64,000 nucleotides of DNA, from assembly GCA_964606325.1 (NCBI GenBank), contig CAZSGE010000008.1, positions 1 to 64,000 on the forward strand, read 5' to 3'. Within the stretch, counting starts at the first letter, position 1; each line of letters starts with the position of its first letter. A program made the position numbers and the translations under genes. Below the pieces are notes generated by a model, which was not told where the DNA came from, did no database searches, and saw only the letters and a program-made list of their open reading frames with translations. This document shows positions 18,376 through 26,866 of the stretch, one piece after another. This stretch comes from Berkiella sp964606325. Lineage in GTDB: Bacteria > Pseudomonadota > Gammaproteobacteria > Berkiellales > Berkiellaceae.

Positions 18376-19113
18376 TTAATACACGCAGCGTCCAATGGAG
18401 CCGTGCTTGCAACGAATGCCATTGACCCAAATAGCGCCTTCTAAATTGGCATTTTCGTATGTGGTTTTAAAGATAGAGGCATTTTTTAAATTCGCCCCTT
18501 GGAGATTGGTATCATTGAGGTTTGTAAAATCTAAGATAGCACCTTCTAAATTGGCTCTGCGTAGAAAAGCGCCTTTTAGATTCGTGTGCGAGAGATCACA
18601 GCCTTTCATATTTGAATAGGGAAGCGCTGCTTGTTGCAAATCAATATTGGATAAGCGCGTTTCAGTTAAGTTGATATCCCCCAAGTATATGAATTTTTCT
18701 CTGTTAATCTCTTCATTTTTAACGACATGAAACAATCGGGGATTGAGATTGGATACAAAAACTACCACACTGGCTACTTTTTCAGGTTTATTGAGTCTGT
18801 CGAGATCTTCTAAGATAGCTTCAGTTCGGGCAATCATCAGCAAATTGATGCGTTGATTCTCATCAGGGCTCTTGGCAAACAGTTCAACAATACCGTTGAA
18901 ATAACTATCAGTCATTCTACTTGCTTGTAAAATTTCTTGGTGCTTACCGACTTTATAGCTAACCATCACGGTGGCAATACCCACAAATAGGCCCACAATC
19001 GCGATAGTAAGCTCAATGCCACGTTGCTTGGCAAATTGCTTGAGCTTGTAGATGAGGCTTGGCTCGGCTTTATATAGGTTGTAGAGATCCGATTGCATAT
19101 TGTTGGACTGCAT
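18376..19113 (-). CDS. Membrane-anchored pentapeptide-repeat protein
   Basis: After a cytoplasmic N terminus, one membrane segment spans residues about 35-57 (LTIAIVGLFVGIATVMVSY). A helical linker follows, then a C-terminal pentapeptide-repeat region from about residue 150 with the A(N/D)Lxx pattern: TNLKGAFLRR, ANLEGAILDF, TNLNDTNLQG, ANLKNASIFK, ANLEGAIW. Such repeats form a right-handed quadrilateral beta helix, and their role here is unknown. The protein ends with two Cys (IRCKHGSIGRC). There is no strong ribosome site before the ATG at 19113, and the ATG at 19098 is an alternative start. Confidence 0.75.
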   Translation of the reverse strand: MQSNNMQSDLYNLYKAEPSLIYKLKQFAKQRGIELTIAIVGLFVGIATVMVSYKVGKHQEILQASRMTDSYFNGIVELFAKSPDENQRINLLMIARTEAILEDLDRLNKPEKVASVVVFVSNLNPRLFHVVKNEEINREKFIYLGDINLTETRLSNIDLQQAALPYSNMKGCDLSHTNLKGAFLRRANLEGAILDFTNLNDTNLQGANLKNASIFKTTYENANLEGAIWVNGIRCKHGSIGRCVY

Positions 19114-19207
19114 CAGTTGAAAATTAGGCGCTTTCCACTTTTAATCTTAGGGGAATATTGACCCTGAATCAAGTTAGTTTTTTTACAAACACTGAGTGTA
19201 TTGACTA

Positions 19208-20527
19208 CTAGTTTGAAGATAGAACGATTTTTTGTCCAGGGCGAATAATAGAAGAATGTTTTAAGCCATTCATTTTAAATAGCTTATTTTCATTGAGGCC
19301 ATATTTTTTAGCAATTCTAGGAATAGAATCACCTTTTTTAACTACATGGATTTTCTTTGCGGTTGTCTTTTTGCTACTTGTTTTAACAACGCTAACATCA
19401 CTCAAAGTAGTGCTTGTTGTTGTTTTGACTACGGCTTTTTCTTTTTTGTCCGCTTTTTGAGTGCTCGTAGCTGGTTTACTGTTGCTGCCTGTTGTGGCAA
19501 CACTGGGCGCCGTATTAGGCATGGGAGTTGGGGTGACTCCCATTTTCTGTTTAAAATTTTCCGCATGTGACAGTGGCACAACCAAATGGAAGGGGCCATT
19601 CGCACTAGAAGATTTCTTAAAGCCAGGGTTTAATTTGCGTAATTGAGTTTCTGATATATCGACTAGCTTCGCAGCATGCGCAATATCAATCGGTTTGCCG
19701 GTGTGTACGCGTGCTATCACGGGCTTATTGGGAATGGCAGGCAAAACAACGCCATATTGCGTAGGCGATTTAATGATCGCAGCAAAGGCTAATAATTTTG
19801 GTACAAAGTTGGTTGTTTCTTTAGGAAGTTTCAAAGCCCAAAAATCTGTTGATTTTTTGGCATTCCGATTTTGTTTAATCGCGCGATTCAGTCTCACTTC
19901 ACCACAATTATAAGCCGCAATCGCTAATAGCCAATTACCGTTAAATTTTTTGTGTAAATACTGCAAATGATCAAGTGCTACTTTAGTAGATTCATAAACA
20001 TCTTTACGGCCATCGTAGGAGGCATTTTGTTTGAGACCGTGCATTTTGCCAAGTGTGGGCATAATTTGCCACAGACCTAAAGCACCTGCGTGGCTGAGGG
20101 TATTAGGATTAAAGTCACTTTCAATGATGGGCAGCAACGCAATTTCACTTGGCATGCCACGTCTTTCTACTTCTTCTAGAATATAAAATAAATAGGGAGA
20201 AGCATTTTTAACAACCATGTTGATGTAGTCTTGGTGTTTAGCAAAACTTTTGGCATGGCGCTGAAAAAGAGGTTGAGCACTATGATTAGATCCGAGTGAT
20301 AAGCGGGCGCGAAAACGATTCCAAATTTCTGTGGTCGCTACATTTTCTATTGTATTTTTAGGTGTAAAAAGATGAGACAAAATATTTCTTGTCTGATTAT
20401 TAACTTCTTGAGTCGTAACACGTGGATATGCGCCGGAGGCACCTAGCGTAACCGTGCTGCTGTAGCCATAGATAAATACACTAGCCAAGGCGGAAAATAA
20501 TAGAGAAGGCTTAGATACTTTTTTCAT
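19208..20527 (-). CDS. mltD: MltD-like lytic murein transglycosylase with LysM domain
   Basis: This enzyme would cleave the MurNAc-GlcNAc bond of peptidoglycan in the periplasm. The family 1 SLT domain lies at about residues 105-250. The catalytic Glu is in LPIIESDFNP, followed by the GALGLWQIMP and IAAYNCGEVRL motifs. After a Thr/Ser/Lys-rich linker, a single LysM peptidoglycan-binding domain ends the protein (HVVKKGDSIPRIAKKYGL to RPGQKIVL). The ATG at 20527 gives a clean signal peptide (KKVSKPSLLFSALASVFIYG) and 439 residues. A TTG 21 bases upstream is also in frame, but neither has an obvious ribosome site. No lipobox is present, unlike E. coli MltD. Confidence 0.88.
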   Translation of the reverse strand: MKKVSKPSLLFSALASVFIYGYSSTVTLGASGAYPRVTTQEVNNQTRNILSHLFTPKNTIENVATTEIWNRFRARLSLGSNHSAQPLFQRHAKSFAKHQDYINMVVKNASPYLFYILEEVERRGMPSEIALLPIIESDFNPNTLSHAGALGLWQIMPTLGKMHGLKQNASYDGRKDVYESTKVALDHLQYLHKKFNGNWLLAIAAYNCGEVRLNRAIKQNRNAKKSTDFWALKLPKETTNFVPKLLAFAAIIKSPTQYGVVLPAIPNKPVIARVHTGKPIDIAHAAKLVDISETQLRKLNPGFKKSSSANGPFHLVVPLSHAENFKQKMGVTPTPMPNTAPSVATTGSNSKPATSTQKADKKEKAVVKTTTSTTLSDVSVVKTSSKKTTAKKIHVVKKGDSIPRIAKKYGLNENKLFKMNGLKHSSIIRPGQKIVLSSN

Positions 20528-20702
20528 GATGAAACCAGTCTTAGACAAGACCCAGTGCAGTGGAAGTTAGATTGGCACATTTTTTCAACATTTTTAATAT
20601 CCTCGCTTTGCAGAAGATTTAATCTTCTAAATCAAATTGGACTCCATGGTAAATAAAAACGGTCCGAAAAGCAAGCACTTAACTTAGGTGTCGAACTAAC
20701 AT

Positions 20703-21482
20703 TTAGGCAAGAAAGTGATTTTTCCATTCTCGCAGATGGGCAAAAATGGTGACAGGGGAAGTGGAATTTATCTGTGCCTGTTTTTGCACAGATGCAATGA
20801 CGCTTGATTGTGTGCAGCGTAGAAAAGGATTCGTTTCACATTCGATAGACAGTGTTGAGGGAAGTGAAGGCATGCCTTGTTTTCTTAATGAAAGAACTTG
20901 TTCTTCATAGGCTAACAAAGCTTTATTGCTTGGTTCAACCGCTTTCGCAAAAGCAATATTGGCTGCCGTGTATTCATGACCACAATACACCAGGGTGTTT
21001 TTGTTAAGATTTCTGATTTTTTCAAGTGAATTGTACATTTGCTCTGGCGTGCCTTCAAAAATACGACCACAACCGCATGAAAATAACGTATCGCCACAAA
21101 ACAACACGGCATCATTATAATAAGCAATATGCCCCAAGGTATGACCTGGTATATCTAACACCGACAACGTATGCCCAAAGCCTTCAAGTGTGACCTTATC
21201 ATTTTCACCGACAGCTTGGGTTAAGTGCGCAACCTTATCGTGCAAGGGACCAATAACTTTGACCATTGGGAAGCGCTCTCGCAATGGTGAGATCCCGCCA
21301 GTGTGGTCCCAATGATGATGTGTAATTAGAATATGAGATAAAGCTAGATTATTATTTTGTAAGTATGACAACACAGGGGCGGCATCACCAGGATCAACAA
21401 CAATTAGATCAGATCCTTCTAGACTGTGCATCGCCCAAATGTAATTATCATTAAACGCTGGAATGGGAATAATGTTTGTCAT
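20703..21482 (-). CDS. gloB: Hydroxyacylglutathione hydrolase (glyoxalase II)
   Basis: GloB hydrolyses S-D-lactoylglutathione to lactate and glutathione, the second step of methylglyoxal detoxification. The metallo-beta-lactamase motif THHHWDHTGG gives zinc ligands His55, His57, Asp59 and His60, with further ligands at GHTLGH and FCGDTLF. The C-terminal substrate-binding part ends LREWKNHF. Length of 259 is typical. It faces the methyltransferase gene across only 32 bases, so the two promoters must overlap. Confidence 0.95.
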   Translation of the reverse strand: MTNIIPIPAFNDNYIWAMHSLEGSDLIVVDPGDAAPVLSYLQNNNLALSHILITHHHWDHTGGISPLRERFPMVKVIGPLHDKVAHLTQAVGENDKVTLEGFGHTLSVLDIPGHTLGHIAYYNDAVLFCGDTLFSCGCGRIFEGTPEQMYNSLEKIRNLNKNTLVYCGHEYTAANIAFAKAVEPSNKALLAYEEQVLSLRKQGMPSLPSTLSIECETNPFLRCTQSSVIASVQKQAQINSTSPVTIFAHLREWKNHFLA

Positions 21483-21514
21483 TTAACTTAATATTGGTAG
21501 ATTGATGTAAACAC

Positions 21515-22282
21515 ATGGTATCAGAAAAAAACTCACATCATGTATGGTACCAGCAAGGTGCAGGTAAACGTTTTGCGGTTGCCGAACAAAATGAGTTGGC
21601 AAGTATTCTTCCAACTTTGTATGGTTATCACTTACTTTTTTTAGGGGAGCCTGGCCTCTCTTCGTTGGTATCGAGCAGCTTGATTTCACATCGCGTGTTA
21701 ATTAACCCTTATCTAAGAAAAGAAAGTGACAATATCAACGGTTTATCCGGAGCGTTAGAATCTTTGCCTATATTAAGTGATAGTGTCGATGTGGTGGTGC
21801 TGTCACATACTTTAGAACAAGCTTCTCATCCCCATGAAGTATTACGAGAGTCTCATCGTGTATTAATACCAGAAGGTCATCTCGTGATAACAGGATTTAA
21901 TCCTATTAGTATGTGGGGAGCATGGTATTCCTCAAAAAAATTAATGGGTAGTATTTCAAGACAAGGAAAGATGTTAAGTCCTAATCGCGTGAAAGATTGG
22001 CTTAAACTGCTCAATTTTCAAATTGTAGGTGGCAAAATGTTTTATTTTCGTCCACCAGTTGAGAATGAAAAATTTAATCAAAAAATGCGTTTTATGGAAA
22101 AATGGGGTGAGCACTGCTGGCCTTTTTTTGGCGGTGCTTATACACTTGTCGCGGTCAAACGGGTGATCCCCGTGACCCCTATTCGAGCAAAATGGAAACC
22201 TGAGCTCATTTGGCAAGGAGAGGGTTTACCAAAACCAACAACAACAACCTATAACCAGCATCAAGACCCACCCAAAAAATGA
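21515..22282 (+). CDS. Class I SAM-dependent methyltransferase (YafS-like)
   Basis: The central part is a methyltransferase 11-type Rossmann fold: the acidic-rich SDSVDVVVLSHTLEQASHP block and RVLIPEGHLVITGFNP are typical motif II/III stretches. The usual GxGxG motif I is poorly conserved (LFLGEPGLSSL). Its position between gloB and rnhA corresponds to yafS in E. coli, where the function is not well defined. Its last bases overlap the rnhA start (ATGA), so translation is probably coupled. Substrate unknown. Confidence 0.85.
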   Translation: MVSEKNSHHVWYQQGAGKRFAVAEQNELASILPTLYGYHLLFLGEPGLSSLVSSSLISHRVLINPYLRKESDNINGLSGALESLPILSDSVDVVVLSHTLEQASHPHEVLRESHRVLIPEGHLVITGFNPISMWGAWYSSKKLMGSISRQGKMLSPNRVKDWLKLLNFQIVGGKMFYFRPPVENEKFNQKMRFMEKWGEHCWPFFGGAYTLVAVKRVIPVTPIRAKWKPELIWQGEGLPKPTTTTYNQHQDPPKK

Positions 22283-22746
22283 AAGAACAAGACTCGCTTA
22301 TTGTAGAAATGTTTACCGATGGCGCATGTAGTGGAAACCCTGGCCCAGGTGGCTGGGGTGTGGTACTTCGCTATGGTGAAAATGAAAGAACGCTTAATGG
22401 GGGAGAAAGCTCAACCACCAATAACAGAATGGAATTGATGGCCGCCATTATGGGGTTAAGGGCATTAACTCGTAGTTGTATTGTAGATTTAACCACCGAT
22501 TCAGAATATGTCAAAAAAGGGATCACCGAATGGTTATCTTCTTGGAAAAAACGCGGATGGAAAACCTCTAATAACAAACCGGTGAAAAATCAAGACTTAT
22601 GGGAAGAACTCGACATTGAGGTGCAACGTCATCAAGTGCGTTGGCATTGGGTTAAAGGCCATAGTGGACACCCTGAAAATGAACGCGCTGACGAACTAGC
22701 ACGCGAGGCTATTACAGCTTTAAAAGCGAACGGAGAAGCATTTTAA
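22279..22746 (+). CDS. rnhA: Ribonuclease HI
   Basis: RNase HI cuts the RNA strand of RNA:DNA hybrids in R-loops and primers. All hallmark motifs are present: MFTDGACSGNPGPGG with Asp14, NNRMELMAA with the catalytic Glu, TTDSEYVKKGI with Asp, and ERADELARE with the fourth acidic residue. Length of 155 equals E. coli RnhA. It overlaps the methyltransferase gene by 4 bases and ends at the first base of the dnaQ start (TAATG). Confidence 0.97.
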   Translation: MKEQDSLIVEMFTDGACSGNPGPGGWGVVLRYGENERTLNGGESSTTNNRMELMAAIMGLRALTRSCIVDLTTDSEYVKKGITEWLSSWKKRGWKTSNNKPVKNQDLWEELDIEVQRHQVRWHWVKGHSGHPENERADELAREAITALKANGEAF

Positions 22747-23486
22747 TGCGACAAGTCATTCTCGATACAGAAACTACAGGTTTATCAGCTGCGCAGGGGC
22801 ATCGCATCATTGAAATTGGTTGTGTTGAGCTTATCAATAGACGCTTAACCGGAAAAACATTTCATACCTATTTGCAGCCAGATAGAGCAGTTGATGAAGG
22901 CGCAATGCGTGTCCATGGTATTACCGATGAATTTTTAAAAGATAAACGTCGCTTTCACGAGGTGGTTGATGAGTTTAAAGCCTTTATTAAAGATTCTGAG
23001 CTCATCATTCATAACGCAACGTTTGACGTCAGTTTTATTGAAAACGAATTTAAGTTAATCAAAGATAAAAAGTGGCAAAAGTTAGATGATCATTGCAAAA
23101 TTTTTGATACTTTAACTTTTGCAAGGCAAAAGCATCCCGGTCAGCGTAATAATCTTGATGCTTTGTGCAAACGTTACAATATTAATAACGAGCACCGCGA
23201 AAAGCATGGTGCATTATTAGATTCGGAAATTTTGGCCGAAGTGTATTTGGCGATGACCGGTGGTCAAGAAACGCTGGTTTTGGAAGAAGAGCAAAATACA
23301 ACTTTATCACAAACAGATCATATTCATGATGTTTCAATGCCGAGTGTCATCAAGGTTACGCCACTCATTATTGCCACGGGTGAAGAGCTGCTAGCACACC
23401 AAGCATTTTTAAAAATAATAGACAAGAAATCTGGTGGTAGTGTCTTTACCAAAGAAAGTGAGCCTGTAGAAGAAGTTATAGGTTAG
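22746..23486 (+). CDS. dnaQ: DNA polymerase III epsilon subunit (proofreading exonuclease)
   Basis: This is the 3'-5' proofreading subunit of the replicative polymerase. The DEDDh exonuclease motifs are clear: LDTETTG with Asp7 and Glu9 (Exo I), IIHNATFDVSF (Exo II), and EKHGALLDSEILAEVY (Exo III, His/Asp). The catalytic domain ends near residue 180. The C-terminal tail, which binds the alpha subunit, is poorly conserved, and QTDHIHDV may serve as the clamp-binding segment. It is translationally coupled with rnhA, as in many gammaproteobacteria. Confidence 0.95.
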   Translation: MRQVILDTETTGLSAAQGHRIIEIGCVELINRRLTGKTFHTYLQPDRAVDEGAMRVHGITDEFLKDKRRFHEVVDEFKAFIKDSELIIHNATFDVSFIENEFKLIKDKKWQKLDDHCKIFDTLTFARQKHPGQRNNLDALCKRYNINNEHREKHGALLDSEILAEVYLAMTGGQETLVLEEEQNTTLSQTDHIHDVSMPSVIKVTPLIIATGEELLAHQAFLKIIDKKSGGSVFTKESEPVEEVIG

Positions 23487-23500
23487 AAACCGATCTGGAG

Positions 23501-23530
23501 TAGGGTGGACAAAGCGAAGCGCGACCACCA
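23501..23530. repeat. Short dispersed repeat, copy 1
   Basis: TAGGGTGGACAAAG followed by a GCGAAGCGCG spacer and CCACCA, forming a GGTGG/CCACC hairpin. The first 14 bases are identical to the element at 26821. Repeats of this type are scattered in many proteobacterial genomes. The rest of the 221-base gap up to the next gene holds TTGACA motifs at 23561 and 23575 without a convincing -10 partner, and an imperfect ATAGGC/GCCTAT inverted repeat near 23639-23680. Confidence 0.65.
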
Positions 23531-23707
23531 TCTGAATCTTCTTAATTTATCCCATTTTGCTTGACATAATATTGTTGACAGAAAAATTATACTTAGGCTT
23601 TTTATGCATTTAAAACTATTTTTAAAAAATACCAATAAAATAGGCTAGTACTGAATAACGACATCAGATATAGTCGCCTATCTAAATATAATAGTTTTGA
23701 GGTTGTT

Positions 23708-25660
23708 ATGGGTTTTATGAAAGGTCTTAAAAATGCTGTTACAGGCAATCATTCTCACAAAGAGCCAAAACATCAACCAGCCCCTCAACAAGAAGTACCT
23801 AAAAGAACATCAACGATTAAACAAATTTTTAACACTACAGCAAGTGTTGTTAAAACAACGGCCTCAGTTGGTTTGACTACGACTAAGGTTATTGTCAAAA
23901 CAGGCGCTATGGTTGCTAAAGGCACGGCGATGGTTGCTAAACCTATCATGAAGGCTTCTGCCAATGTTATTGCACCTAATCCTCATCAAGTGCAAGAGCA
24001 ATCTCAAGGCTTAGCCATTGAAAGAAGACAGTGGTTTAAAGATCTCGGTTTTAAGGTGTTAGCCAAAATATATGAACCCAATGCAACGCCAGGTAGTCCA
24101 CATCATGCTGGCAGCATTGCTTCAAGTTTTGCCAATGCTTCTGAAGACTCAAACCTGCAAGATAAAAGCGTCAAGCGTCCTTTATATCATCAAGAAAATA
24201 GACATTCTGTGACGAAAGTGGTTAAAAAAGTAAATCGATTTTTCAGAGGTGATCCCGCTCACATTAAAGCAAGACAAGATTACTTAACACAAGTTGCCGG
24301 CGTGGTATGCGCTGCGCAAGAACAAGCAAAGCAAAATGGTGAAAACTTTGAGCGCGGCTCCATTAAAATTAAAGATCCCGGTGGTAAATTATTTGCCTAT
24401 TTAAAAGGTTATGTGCAATTTGCGACAGGCAAAGAGAACCCAGGATTTCTTTTTTCATCAAATGATTTTGCTTATAGCCGTGATCCAAACAAAAAGCTCT
24501 CTAGCCATTATACTGAATTTGAGACTGAGCAATATGGCATTGATATGCGATTATCGGGTGCTGCCCCCACGTTAGAGATTTTACCCAATAAAGGTGATTC
24601 TCATTTATTGTTTGGTCGTATTAAAATTAATAATGAATGGCATACTTTTATTAAAGGAGAACCTGCTGGTCTTGGACATCCGTTGGAATACCTTGAACAT
24701 GCTAAACATTTTTTATTGCCAAAAAAACATCACGGTGTAAGTAGAAAAGAAAGTGAGATCCCAAAACCGTTAAAAGATGCTTATGGTAAATTTCATAGCG
24801 CTCATGGCGGTGTTAAAGCAAAAACAGTTGCGGATATGTATCAACAAATTGTGAATGCTAATGATTTATCAGAGAAAGCACTTAGGGCAAGAGAAAAATT
24901 TCTAGAAGGTATAGAGCAACTTAATTTTACCCAAGATATTTTAATCAGAACTGGTAATGAAGTTATTTTAGATTTTCAACCTTTTGAGCAGGCACCTTTA
25001 GTACAACCACACCAGCCTGTTGTCCCACCTGTTGCAGCTTTCGCAGCGCCACGACCAATACAACCGCCAACTATGCCAGTTGCTCCTGTTATTGCTCCAA
25101 TTCAAGCACCCATTGTGCAAAGACCACTTGTGCCGCAAGCTGAATATGAGCCAATAGCTAGAAGATTAAGAAGCAAGGCAGTGCAACCCCAGCAACCAGT
25201 GCAAGCGCCTTTAAGGACTGTCATTCAGGTTCCACCTGTTCCCCATCGTCCTTCATTTAAACCTAATCTTAAATTATGCATTCTTGGCGGGATTTTAGGC
25301 ATCGCTGGATTGGGGTTAGTTGGTTTGCCATTAGGGCCTTTTTTCACTGCGCTTTATGGTTTTGTGGGTGGTTTTTTAGTAACACTGATCCCCCAAAATG
25401 AACGGATAAATGCTAAATATAATGGTTTAACTAAATTTGATGATAAATCTATTAACTCATTAAAATATAATAAAACAGAGCTAGATATTTTTGAGCTTGG
25501 CGTGAGTGCTGCTACAAGTTATCAATCACAAGCAAAAAGTGTATTTTGGTTATCTGCTTATGGCTATAGTGAAGCCTATTATGCTGGTATGGCAGCAAAG
25601 GAAGCGGGGCGAGATGATGTGATTGCCAAAGTGGCAAGTGCGAGGCGTTTGTCGATTTAA
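23708..25660 (+). CDS. Large protein of unknown function, candidate effector
   Basis: I do not recognise this 650-residue protein. Residues 1-100 are basic with an Ala/Thr/Val-Lys repetitive helix (VVKTTASVGLTTTK, then AMVAKG, AMVAKP). A globular part follows at about 140-420 with a GIDMRLSG segment and a region rich in His, Lys and Glu. A Pro/Gln/Val-rich low-complexity linker covers about 425-520. A hydrophobic hairpin near 525-560 (LCILGGILGIAGLGL, then FFTALYGFVGGFLVTLI) could insert in a membrane. The build-up of a globular domain, disordered linker and membrane hairpin is common among translocated effectors, but no secretion signal can be proven. A TGAGG ribosome site precedes the ATG. 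Confidence 0.6.
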   Translation: MGFMKGLKNAVTGNHSHKEPKHQPAPQQEVPKRTSTIKQIFNTTASVVKTTASVGLTTTKVIVKTGAMVAKGTAMVAKPIMKASANVIAPNPHQVQEQSQGLAIERRQWFKDLGFKVLAKIYEPNATPGSPHHAGSIASSFANASEDSNLQDKSVKRPLYHQENRHSVTKVVKKVNRFFRGDPAHIKARQDYLTQVAGVVCAAQEQAKQNGENFERGSIKIKDPGGKLFAYLKGYVQFATGKENPGFLFSSNDFAYSRDPNKKLSSHYTEFETEQYGIDMRLSGAAPTLEILPNKGDSHLLFGRIKINNEWHTFIKGEPAGLGHPLEYLEHAKHFLLPKKHHGVSRKESEIPKPLKDAYGKFHSAHGGVKAKTVADMYQQIVNANDLSEKALRAREKFLEGIEQLNFTQDILIRTGNEVILDFQPFEQAPLVQPHQPVVPPVAAFAAPRPIQPPTMPVAPVIAPIQAPIVQRPLVPQAEYEPIARRLRSKAVQPQQPVQAPLRTVIQVPPVPHRPSFKPNLKLCILGGILGIAGLGLVGLPLGPFFTALYGFVGGFLVTLIPQNERINAKYNGLTKFDDKSINSLKYNKTELDIFELGVSAATSYQSQAKSVFWLSAYGYSEAYYAGMAAKEAGRDDVIAKVASARRLSI

Positions 25661-25670
25661 TTTATTTTAT

Positions 25671-25708
25671 AGGGGGCGCATATAGGATGCGCTCCCCCTC
25701 TCTTTTTT
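25671..25708 (+). terminator. Rho-independent terminator after the 23708 gene
   Basis: AGGGGGCGCAT pairs with ATGCGCTCCCCCT (one 2-base bulge) around a short loop and is followed by CTCTTTTTT. It terminates the plus-strand gene, and its T run touches the 3' end of the convergent hydrolase gene. Confidence 0.85.
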
Positions 25709-26762
25709 ACTTTCCGGCAGGAATAAACTTGAACATTTCTGCGGGTTCAAATTTTTCGGTAACATCACCAACGAGATCAGGATTATTGTCAAGATTAAGC
25801 ATCTTTACTTTATCTTCTTTCCCAAAGTCAATTTCCTGCAACTTAACCCAGACAATATTAGGGCTAATGGTAGATTCAAAATAAAATAATCCTTGGGTTA
25901 AATCAGAAACTGTGCGCCATAGCGTTGTTGAGATATTGGGGCGGCTAGGATCAGCAGTTCCAAAGGGTTGTGACACATTTCTCATTACGCTAAGCACCCC
26001 CGCAACCGCTTCGCGAGAATCTTTAGGATCAGGAAGCTGTTTAAGGTAATAGGCTGCTCTAACAAATCTATCAGCGGCTTCGGTTGTGCCAGGTAAAGGT
26101 GCTGACCCACCAAATCCTTTATAATTTTTTAGATTTAACAACTGCGCAGCATAAGGAGGAGAGTTTGTCATCACTGTAAATTCTTTGCCATGATGAATTT
26201 GAACTTTCCCATCAATATACTCAAGTACAGCGGTATCGCCTGTTTTGTCAGAGAGGGCAAGATGCACTGTTGCTTTTTTTGTTTCTTTCGTGCCTACCGA
26301 GGCCATGACTGGCTGAAAAGGTTTGTTCTTAAAATCGGTTAATGCTTCGTTAACTGTTGCATAATTGTCCAAAAAATATTGTGCCCACAAAGATAAACTG
26401 AGCCCTGCTATTTTAGGATCTCTTTTGCCAAAATCACTTTCAGATAAATACAACAATGATGCTGACAGGCCTTTTTCATTCAGTCCTTCTGCTGTAGCGC
26501 CATCGTAAACTGACGTAGCAAGGCTACCATAGCGTGATGTCCATTTCATGGGGTTTTCATCGCCTGTCTCACCATTACGCTCCATGCCGCGGGGTAAAAT
26601 CCAGAGTTTGGTATGCATAGGTTCAAACCAATCCATATTGCGCCCAACCAAGAGATCTTTGCCTGTGAAGTTTGAAACTACACGAGAGCAGGCATAAAGA
26701 TTACTGGATATTAATAGACTGGCTAAGAGGGGGATAGCGACAAGTGTTTTCGATAAAAACAT
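25707..26762 (-). CDS. Secreted choloylglycine hydrolase / penicillin V acylase family Ntn hydrolase
   Basis: Enzymes of this family (linear amide C-N hydrolases) include bile salt hydrolases, penicillin V acylases and N-acyl homoserine lactone acylases. A signal peptide covers residues 1-24 and cleavage after LYA would expose Cys25 as the N-terminal nucleophile. The downstream VGRNMDWF carries the Arg and Asp of the active site at the spacing known from bile salt hydrolase. Gram-negative periplasmic members do use signal cleavage for activation. The ATG at 26762 with AGGAT upstream is preferred over a TTG 15 bases earlier. Length is 351. The natural substrate is unknown. Confidence 0.88.
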   Translation of the reverse strand: MFLSKTLVAIPLLASLLISSNLYACSRVVSNFTGKDLLVGRNMDWFEPMHTKLWILPRGMERNGETGDENPMKWTSRYGSLATSVYDGATAEGLNEKGLSASLLYLSESDFGKRDPKIAGLSLSLWAQYFLDNYATVNEALTDFKNKPFQPVMASVGTKETKKATVHLALSDKTGDTAVLEYIDGKVQIHHGKEFTVMTNSPPYAAQLLNLKNYKGFGGSAPLPGTTEAADRFVRAAYYLKQLPDPKDSREAVAGVLSVMRNVSQPFGTADPSRPNISTTLWRTVSDLTQGLFYFESTISPNIVWVKLQEIDFGKEDKVKMLNLDNNPDLVGDVTEKFEPAEMFKFIPAGK

Positions 26763-26820
26763 GGGGTTTATCCTCAAAACTATGACAGTAATTTTGAAGA
26801 TAGCACATAGACATCTAAAG

Positions 26821-26850
26821 TAGGGTGGACAAAGGGCAGCTTATCCACCA
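26821..26850. repeat. Short dispersed repeat, copy 2
   Basis: TAGGGTGGACAAAG, then GGCAGCTTA, then TCCACCA, forming a GGTGGA/TCCACC hairpin. It shares its first 14 bases with the element at 23501 and lies in the short gap between the hydrolase and rlmJ. No gene is encoded. Confidence 0.65.
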
Positions 26851-26866
26851 GATGCATGGCAAATTC

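Noticed and set aside
18395..18619. Plus-strand open frame inside the pentapeptide-repeat gene
   Set aside because: It is a shadow of the repetitive minus-strand coding sequence with no ribosome site or recognisable product.
23561..23606. Sigma-70 promoter before the 23708 gene
   Set aside because: TTGACA occurs twice, but the nearest TATACT is 21 or 8 bases away and no hexamer near TATAAT occurs at 16-18 bases.
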